Origin: Deferribacteraceae bacterium UBA6793
GTDB taxonomy: Bacteria > Chrysiogenota > Deferribacteres > Deferribacterales > Geovibrionaceae
Direction of reading: 5' to 3'
DNA length: 64,000 nucleotides
Assembly: GCA_002452405.1 (NCBI GenBank)
Contig: DKFP01000002.1
Coordinates: forward strand, 228,958 to 292,957
Made by a program: the position numbers and the translations under genes. Shown one piece after another: positions 59,221 to 64,000 of the stretch; the stretch's first letter is position 1, and each line of letters opens with the position of its first letter. Below the pieces are notes generated by a model. It saw only the letters and a list, made by a program, of their open reading frames with translations. It was not told the DNA's origin and did not search any database.

Positions 59221-60534
59221 TTGTTTTCAAATAAAAGAATTCTCATAGCGGGAGCCGGAGCCATCGGCAGCTTTTACGGTGGGCTGATGTCTAAGGCAGG
59301 CTTTGACGTTGAGCTTATGGCGAGAGGCAAGCACCTTGCCGCCATGCAGGAAACCGGCGTTCTAAAAATGAAAAGCTGGAAACACGGAGAACCTGTTATC
59401 CCTGTGAAAGCTGTTGACAGTGCCACTGGAGAATACGGACTTATCATCCTCTGCGTGAAATCGCAGGACACTGATGAGGTCTGCGCTCTGCTTAAAGACA
59501 ATCTGGCGGATGACGGCTGCATAGTCTCCTTTCAGAACGGAGTGGAAAACCCAGACGTGCTGGCAAAGCACTTCGGAGCTGAACGCACAATAGGCGCCAG
59601 CCTCTTTGTGGGGCTTTGGATAGAGCCTGCGGGAACCGTAAACCATACAAGTACGGGCGAGTGCATCTTCGGAGCGTGGAGCGAAGGCGCAAAGCGTTTT
59701 GAACAGCCGATCAAAGATATTTTTGACAAAAGCGAAATAGTATCAACTGTTTCACCGGAAATAAAGCATACCCTGTGGAACAAACTGGTCTGGAACGTGG
59801 CATATAATCCTCTTTCGGCACTCCTTGAAAGCACTTGCGGGCGGATGATGAAAAATCCGCTTATTTTCGAACTCATAGAAAAAATGGTGAAAGAGACTGT
59901 CGCCGCAGCAAAACTGGAAGGCGTTACTATCACTGAAAAAGAGTGGCGCGAAAAAATACAATACCGCGAACAGCTCAACAATTATAAAACGAGTATGTTG
60001 CAGGACATAGAAAGGCTCAAAAATCCTGAGATCGACGGTATACTGGGACCCGTTATCAGGACTCTGGAAAAGCACGGTCTGTCCGCACCTTACTGCGAAA
60101 CTGTCTTCAGAAGCGTACAGTTCAAATATGGCGGACACTACCTTTACACACCTAAACTCACCGCCGACGTTATTGTCAGAAACGGCGGAAGCATCCTGCT
60201 CATCGAGCGCATGAACGAGCCGTTCGGTTGGGCGATACCAGGCGGATTTGTAGACTACGGCGAAAGAGTCGAGGACGCGGCTGTGCGAGAACTCTTTGAA
60301 GAAACAGGTATAAAAGCCGACGGAATTGAGCTTCTCGGCATATATTCCGACCCGAAACGGGACAAACGCGGACACACGGCAACCGCCGTTTATTACACCG
60401 AGTCTGCTCAGATGCCGAAAGCAGGAGACGATGCGAAAAACGCTGTATTCTTTCCGATGGACAAACTGCCGGACGAGATAGCTTTCGACCACAGAACGAT
60501 TATTTCGGATTATATGAAAAAACTTCATATATAA
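59221..60534 (+). CDS. Fusion of 2-dehydropantoate 2-reductase (PanE) and a Nudix hydrolase
   Basis: 437 residues. Residues 1-305 form a ketopantoate reductase: NADP-binding GAGAIG (11-16), FQNG with N106, K188 in TLWNKLVWN, and the conserved late segment around S258 and E270. Residues 312-437 form a Nudix domain with a complete box (341-363: GGFVDYGE...RELFEETGI). The first half makes pantoate for CoA synthesis; the second probably hydrolyses a nucleoside diphosphate derivative such as ADP-ribose or NADH. The TTG start has GGAG 7 nt upstream, and clpC ends 12 bp before. Confidence 0.88.
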   Translation: MFSNKRILIAGAGAIGSFYGGLMSKAGFDVELMARGKHLAAMQETGVLKMKSWKHGEPVIPVKAVDSATGEYGLIILCVKSQDTDEVCALLKDNLADDGCIVSFQNGVENPDVLAKHFGAERTIGASLFVGLWIEPAGTVNHTSTGECIFGAWSEGAKRFEQPIKDIFDKSEIVSTVSPEIKHTLWNKLVWNVAYNPLSALLESTCGRMMKNPLIFELIEKMVKETVAAAKLEGVTITEKEWREKIQYREQLNNYKTSMLQDIERLKNPEIDGILGPVIRTLEKHGLSAPYCETVFRSVQFKYGGHYLYTPKLTADVIVRNGGSILLIERMNEPFGWAIPGGFVDYGERVEDAAVRELFEETGIKADGIELLGIYSDPKRDKRGHTATAVYYTESAQMPKAGDDAKNAVFFPMDKLPDEIAFDHRTIISDYMKKLHI

Positions 60535-60605
60535 TAACATTTTTCGTGTTATTTTTCCCTTGATTTATCATCGGAAATGGCGATGATATAGATAGAGGAG
60601 ATAAC

Positions 60606-61055
60606 ATGGCATTCCTACCAGAAAAAGTAGTTAACAGACGCGAACACATGAGGGTCAGGGTCAACATTGACCTCTGCGTAACCAACGTGGTGAGACCCGG
60701 CGTGCCCGAAACTGAAACGGCAAACATCTGCTTCCGCACAAAATCACTCGATATCAGTGCCGGCGGTATCTGTTTCGGTCAGAAAAATATCCTTCAGATA
60801 GGGGATATAGTGGAATTGCGCACAAAAAACTGCCTGACCAAACAGGCTTGCCTCAACTGCGAAGACGTATATTTCATGAGCGGCAAACACGAGCTTCAAC
60901 CTATGGAAGGCGTTGTGACGTGGGTAACGGACAGCATCGCAGGCGTTAAATTCCATAAACTGTCCCTGCGCAATGAAAACGTAATCAGCAAACTGGTGTG
61001 GGACAGCCACCTTGAAGAAGTCAGAAACTCCAGACAGAAGCCAATAGTTTTCTAA
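60606..61055 (+). CDS. PilZ-domain c-di-GMP-binding protein
   Basis: 149 residues, a single PilZ domain. The c-di-GMP-binding motifs are present: RREHMR (11-16) and DISAGG (49-54). The middle contains three cysteines (NCLTKQACLNCED), unusual for PilZ and possibly metal-binding. It is a plausible effector for the HD-GYP enzymes at 42-51 kb; there is no direct evidence of the connection. Agagg ribosome site precedes the ATG. Confidence 0.9.
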   Translation: MAFLPEKVVNRREHMRVRVNIDLCVTNVVRPGVPETETANICFRTKSLDISAGGICFGQKNILQIGDIVELRTKNCLTKQACLNCEDVYFMSGKHELQPMEGVVTWVTDSIAGVKFHKLSLRNENVISKLVWDSHLEEVRNSRQKPIVF

Positions 61056-61096
61056 TTTTCTTTTGACTTCCTCATAACTCAGGATATAATCAACCC

Positions 61097-61630
61097 ATGA
61101 AGCATATTGTTCTGCTGATGGCGATAATGTCTCTTCTGACAGGCTGTATAACCACACTTGGCGCGGAAAGCACCATGCAGATAGGCGCGTATGCCCTCCC
61201 CGAAAAAGTGTTCGACGGGGTATACAAAGGCAGCGGTGTCCGTGTTGATATCTTCGGCAACGCAAAATACACTTTCGAATCAACCATGAAGGCATATTCC
61301 GAAAACGGTGCGTTTTATATGCAGGAAAACGTTGTGGATAACGCCGGAATACAGACACAATACACCTACAGATTCATAAAACGTTCCGACGACAGCTATT
61401 CCTGCGTGGATATCAGCGACCTCGGAAGCTGCTCACTCACACGCTCCGGAGATTCCATCGTCCTGAAAAACTGGATATGGGAAAAAGGACGCAGCGATGC
61501 ATATAATTACAACGTTCAGTCGGTCTACCAGCTTTTACCGGACGGCAGAATCATAAAGCGTTCGTCTATCAACAGATTTATGTTCTTCTTCGATGAAGAG
61601 GAAATCACCGCATATCAGAAAGAACTATAA
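61097..61630 (+). CDS. Hypothetical lipoprotein
   Basis: 177 residues. Signal and lipobox MKHIVLLMAIMSLLTGC place the mature protein on a membrane via Cys17. The rest is beta-rich with a pair of cysteines (SCVDISDLGSCS) and no family I recognise. It follows the PilZ gene by 41 bp on the same strand and precedes the peroxiredoxin promoter. Confidence 0.72.
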   Translation: MKHIVLLMAIMSLLTGCITTLGAESTMQIGAYALPEKVFDGVYKGSGVRVDIFGNAKYTFESTMKAYSENGAFYMQENVVDNAGIQTQYTYRFIKRSDDSYSCVDISDLGSCSLTRSGDSIVLKNWIWEKGRSDAYNYNVQSVYQLLPDGRIIKRSSINRFMFFFDEEEITAYQKEL

Positions 61631-61671
61631 TTATCTGACATTAAAGAGACAATTTTAATCTCATTTTTATA

Positions 61672-61714
61672 TTGACAACTTCGGAAAACAGGGATACTAT
61701 TAATAAAAATTATT
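61672..61714 (+). promoter_or_regulatory. Strong sigma-70 promoter of the peroxiredoxin gene, with dyad
   Basis: TTGACA (61672-61677), 17-bp spacer, TACTAT (61695-61700). The dyad TAATAA-AAA-TTATTA (61700-61714) starts at the -10 box and could be a PerR/Fur-like operator; that part is inference. GGAGG precedes the ATG. Confidence 0.78.
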
Positions 61715-61745
61715 AGTAACTCACACTACTACGGAGGTAACAACA

Positions 61746-62342
61746 ATGAGCCTTGTAACAAAACAAGCACCCGCTTTCTCAGAGGCAGCAGTCCTCAACA
61801 AACAATTCCAAAACGTCAGCCTTGAAGACTATAAAGGCAAATGGGTCGTTCTTTTCTTCTATCCTCTGGACTTCACATTTGTTTGCCCCACTGAAATAAC
61901 AGCACTTTCTGACGCAAACGAAGAGTTTGCAAAAAGAGACGCACAGGTAATAGGCGTTTCCACAGACAGCAAGTTCAGCCACCTTGCATGGGTTAACACT
62001 CCCAGAACAGAGGGCGGTCTCGGCGATATAGCTTATCCCCTTGTCGCTGACTTCACAAAATCAATCGCAACAGAATACGGCGTCCTTCTTGACGGCGGCA
62101 TGGCTCTGCGCGCAACATTCATCATTGACCCCGAAGGCAATGTTCAGTTCGAGCTTATCCACGACCTCGGCATCGGCAGAAACGTAACTGAGATCCTCAG
62201 AAACCTTGACGCTCTTCAGTTCGTACGCAAACACGGCGAAGTTTGCCCCGCTGGCTGGACTCCCGGCAAAGACACTATGACTCCCGACCCCGAAAAAATG
62301 AAAAACTACTACAAAAAGAATCCGGAAGGATGGCAGAAATAA
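61746..62342 (+). CDS. Typical 2-Cys peroxiredoxin (AhpC/Prx1 type)
   Basis: Reduces hydrogen peroxide and organic peroxides; key protection for an anaerobe exposed to oxygen. 198 residues. The peroxidatic Cys is C47 in DFTFVCPTEI, the resolving Cys C167 in GEVCPAGW, and the YF-type C-terminal extension (MKNYYKKNPEGW) is present. It has its own strong promoter and terminator, suggesting high, individually regulated expression. No AhpF reductase is adjacent. Confidence 0.95.
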   Translation: MSLVTKQAPAFSEAAVLNKQFQNVSLEDYKGKWVVLFFYPLDFTFVCPTEITALSDANEEFAKRDAQVIGVSTDSKFSHLAWVNTPRTEGGLGDIAYPLVADFTKSIATEYGVLLDGGMALRATFIIDPEGNVQFELIHDLGIGRNVTEILRNLDALQFVRKHGEVCPAGWTPGKDTMTPDPEKMKNYYKKNPEGWQK

Positions 62343-62350
62343 CAACCTGG

Positions 62351-62376
62351 GGCGGTCAAAAGACCGCCTCTTTTTT
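62351..62376 (+). terminator. Terminator of the peroxiredoxin gene
   Basis: GGCGGTC-aaaa-GACCGCC (62351-62357 with 62362-62368) followed by tcttttttt. It abuts the convergent regulator gene. Confidence 0.92.
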
Positions 62377-63734
62377 TACCTGAAATCGGCAGGATTGATA
62401 GAATGTTTCTTTAAAAGGTCGTAAAGGTCGGCTCTGTATATGTCCGACAGTTTAGAAGCCTTGCTTATGTTTCCTTTTGTTTTTCCCATGAGCTGCCTCA
62501 AAAATATCTCCTCAAAACATCTCTTCGCCTCGCGGTATATCTGCACCTGTCTGTCGGAGCCGCCGGCAAAACGGATGTTTTCCGCGATGATAACATCTTT
62601 CTTTGCAAGAACGACTGCACACTCAATAACGTTTTCCAGCTCCCTGATGTTCCCCGCCCATTCATGGGTCATAAGCCTGTCCATAGCTTCGTCCGACAGA
62701 TATGTGACGTTTTTGCCATATCGACGGGCATATTTACGTATGAAATGAGCGCAGAGAAGCGGAATATCCGCCATCCGTTCTCTCAGCGCCGGAAGCTCTA
62801 TCTGGATAACGTGTATTCTGTAAAACAGATCCGCGCGGAACTCTTTATTCTCTATCTTTTCGAGAAGATTTTTGTTAGAGGCGGTAACAAGCCTGAAATC
62901 CAGTTTTACCGCTTTTTCGCTGCCCAAAGGAGAAACCTCTCTGTTTTCAAGCACCCTCAGCAGTTTAGTCTGCATCGCTAAAGGCATTTCAGATATTTCG
63001 TCAAGGAATATCGTGCCTTTGTGTGCCTGTTCGAAAAAGCCTTTCTTCTTTCTATCCGCACCTGTGAAAGCACCTTTTTCATATCCGAACAGCTCGCTTT
63101 CGATAAGAGTTTCAGGTATCGCGGAGGAGTTCACTGCGACAAACGGCGCATCCTTTCTTGCACCCGATTCGTGGAGCATACGCGCGGTAAGTTCCTTTCC
63201 GGTGCCGCTTTCCCCGTATATGAAAACGTTTGCGTCACTTTCTGCGGCAACGGCTATACGCTCCCTCAGGTTTTTCGTCTTTTCAGACACCCCGATGATG
63301 GTGCCCGCCATGGCAGAATCGTTCTCTCCGGCTCCTGCTCTCAGAATACGACGGGACGATGCACTCTGTGCGGCGGCTTTTTCAATCTTTAAAAGCAGAT
63401 CCTTATGGTCAAAAGGTTTCGTAAGGTAACTGAACGCGCCCTCCTGCATAGCCTGAACCGCGTCGCCTATCGTTCCATACGCAGTAAGAAAGATAACGGG
63501 CAGCCCGCAGTCTATTGTCTTTATTTCCCGCATGAGTTCAAGCCCGGTTCTGCCGTCCATCCGCATGTCGAACACAGCCACGTCGAATATCTCATTCTTC
63601 GCCAGATGCAAAGCCTCCGCACCGGTCTCCGCCGCATATGGAATGTGCCCGCTGCTGCACAGACGCAGACGCAGTATCTCAAGCAGACTTCTGTCGTCGT
63701 CAACTATCAGCACTTTTGCCGTTCTATTTTCCAA
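62376..63734 (-). CDS. NtrC-family sigma-54-dependent response regulator
   Basis: 452 residues: receiver (1-120, D56 in AVFDMRMDG), AAA+ domain with Walker A GESGTGKE, the sigma-54 contact motif GAFTGA, and Walker B TIFLDEISEMP, then a Fis-type C-terminal helix-turn-helix (about 410-452). It activates sigma-54 promoters when phosphorylated. The start codon is TTG at 63732-63734, which overlaps the end of the upstream gene by 11 bp, so that gene is a likely partner. No sigma-54 promoter was found nearby by eye. Confidence 0.93.
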   Translation of the reverse strand: MENRTAKVLIVDDDRSLLEILRLRLCSSGHIPYAAETGAEALHLAKNEIFDVAVFDMRMDGRTGLELMREIKTIDCGLPVIFLTAYGTIGDAVQAMQEGAFSYLTKPFDHKDLLLKIEKAAAQSASSRRILRAGAGENDSAMAGTIIGVSEKTKNLRERIAVAAESDANVFIYGESGTGKELTARMLHESGARKDAPFVAVNSSAIPETLIESELFGYEKGAFTGADRKKKGFFEQAHKGTIFLDEISEMPLAMQTKLLRVLENREVSPLGSEKAVKLDFRLVTASNKNLLEKIENKEFRADLFYRIHVIQIELPALRERMADIPLLCAHFIRKYARRYGKNVTYLSDEAMDRLMTHEWAGNIRELENVIECAVVLAKKDVIIAENIRFAGGSDRQVQIYREAKRCFEEIFLRQLMGKTKGNISKASKLSDIYRADLYDLLKKHSINPADFR

Positions 63735-64000
63735 TTACCTTCCCACCTGTCTTCATGTCCACTTCTTTCATCTTTTCAAGTTGCTTCCTGATGTTATCAT
63801 TTTCTTTATTAAGAGCTTTTATACGTTCGTTTAGTTCTCTGTTTTCTTCCGAAATTTTATCAGAAGACTCCTCCGATCTTTTAAGTGCCTCGGAAAGAGC
63901 GGTGTTTTCCGCGTCCCGTTCCTGAAGTTCTTTCCGTATCGTCCTGAGTCTTCCGGCGGTCTCCGCGTTCCTTGCTTCCGCTGCCAGCTCTCCTGAAAGC
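63724..64000 (-). CDS. C-terminal part of a coiled-coil protein, truncated by the window end
   Basis: Reading from the window end on the minus strand, 91 residues are visible before the stop TAG at 63724-63726. They are a charged heptad-like coiled coil (AETAGRLRTIRKELQERDAE, then SEENRELNERIKALNKEN) ending KTGGKVIGK. It overlaps the NtrC-type regulator by 11 bp, consistent with an upstream operon partner, possibly a sensor. The identity cannot be told from this fragment. Confidence 0.7.
   Translation of the reverse strand, partial: LSGELAAEARNAETAGRLRTIRKELQERDAENTALSEALKRSEESSDKISEENRELNERIKALNKENDNIRKQLEKMKEVDMKTGGKVIGK

Overview
The window looks like the chromosome of a motile, anaerobically respiring Gram-negative bacterium. 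Pointers are periplasmic multiheme c-type cytochromes with a NapC/NirT-like anchor, two [NiFe] hydrogenases with HypC/HypD, several chemoreceptors and c-di-GMP enzymes, a YedF selenium-metabolism protein, and CowN, which is found in nitrogen fixers. The combination is most like Deferribacterota (Geovibrio/Seleniivibrio/Denitrovibrio type). That placement is inference from gene content, not from a marker-gene tree.

Layout. 0-17 kb: XerC/D recombinase, a zinc-binding-type chemoreceptor, MazG, a degenerate Fic protein, a FapA/DUF342-PAS pair, SMC, CstA, RsmE, small enzymes and an acyl-ACP thioesterase, then a 690-bp repeat-rich gap. 17-28 kb: two tRNA-Ser genes, the hypC-hypD-hflX operon, rhomboid protease, YedF, two multiheme cytochromes, the Fo part of ATP synthase (atpZ-atpI-atpB-atpE) and hemL. 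28-32 kb: a tight operon of [NiFe] hydrogenase large subunit, Tat-type small subunit and a chemoreceptor whose periplasmic domain carries a c-heme site. 32-40 kb: an AT-rich orphan gene bracketed by duplicated terminators, a tandem-domain binding lipoprotein, an AraC regulator, cowN, a dienelactone hydrolase, argC and argJ. 40.8-50.8 kb: a 10-kb signalling region (Cache histidine kinase, REC-DUF3369-HD-GYP regulator, a second signal-less [NiFe] hydrogenase, a PAS hybrid kinase, a CheY-like protein, a GAF/HD-GYP protein). 51-64 kb: pirin, MarR, TauE/SafE, a TIR-domain protein beside a WYL regulator, def, an ACT-domain protein, ClpC, a PanE-Nudix fusion, PilZ, peroxiredoxin, and an NtrC-type regulator preceded by a partial coiled-coil gene.

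Main hypothesis. Both hydrogenases sit in operons with signal-transduction proteins rather than with electron-transfer partners or membrane anchors. The first lacks the C-terminal maturation peptide, as sensory HupV/HoxC subunits do, and is followed 2 bp later by a c-heme chemoreceptor. The second has a Cys-x-x-Asp proximal-cluster motif, no export signal, and precedes a PAS kinase, a receiver protein and an HD-GYP phosphodiesterase-like protein. The window may therefore encode two H2-sensing branches, one to chemotaxis and one to c-di-GMP; a PilZ protein at 60.6 kb is a possible effector.

Second theme. Three short elements share ~15-bp terminal inverted repeats (consensus CAGRYTKWTGACAAA). 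Each is flanked by a duplicated ~20-bp hairpin, apparently the terminator it inserted into. Other repeats and one AT-rich gene also sit at terminators.
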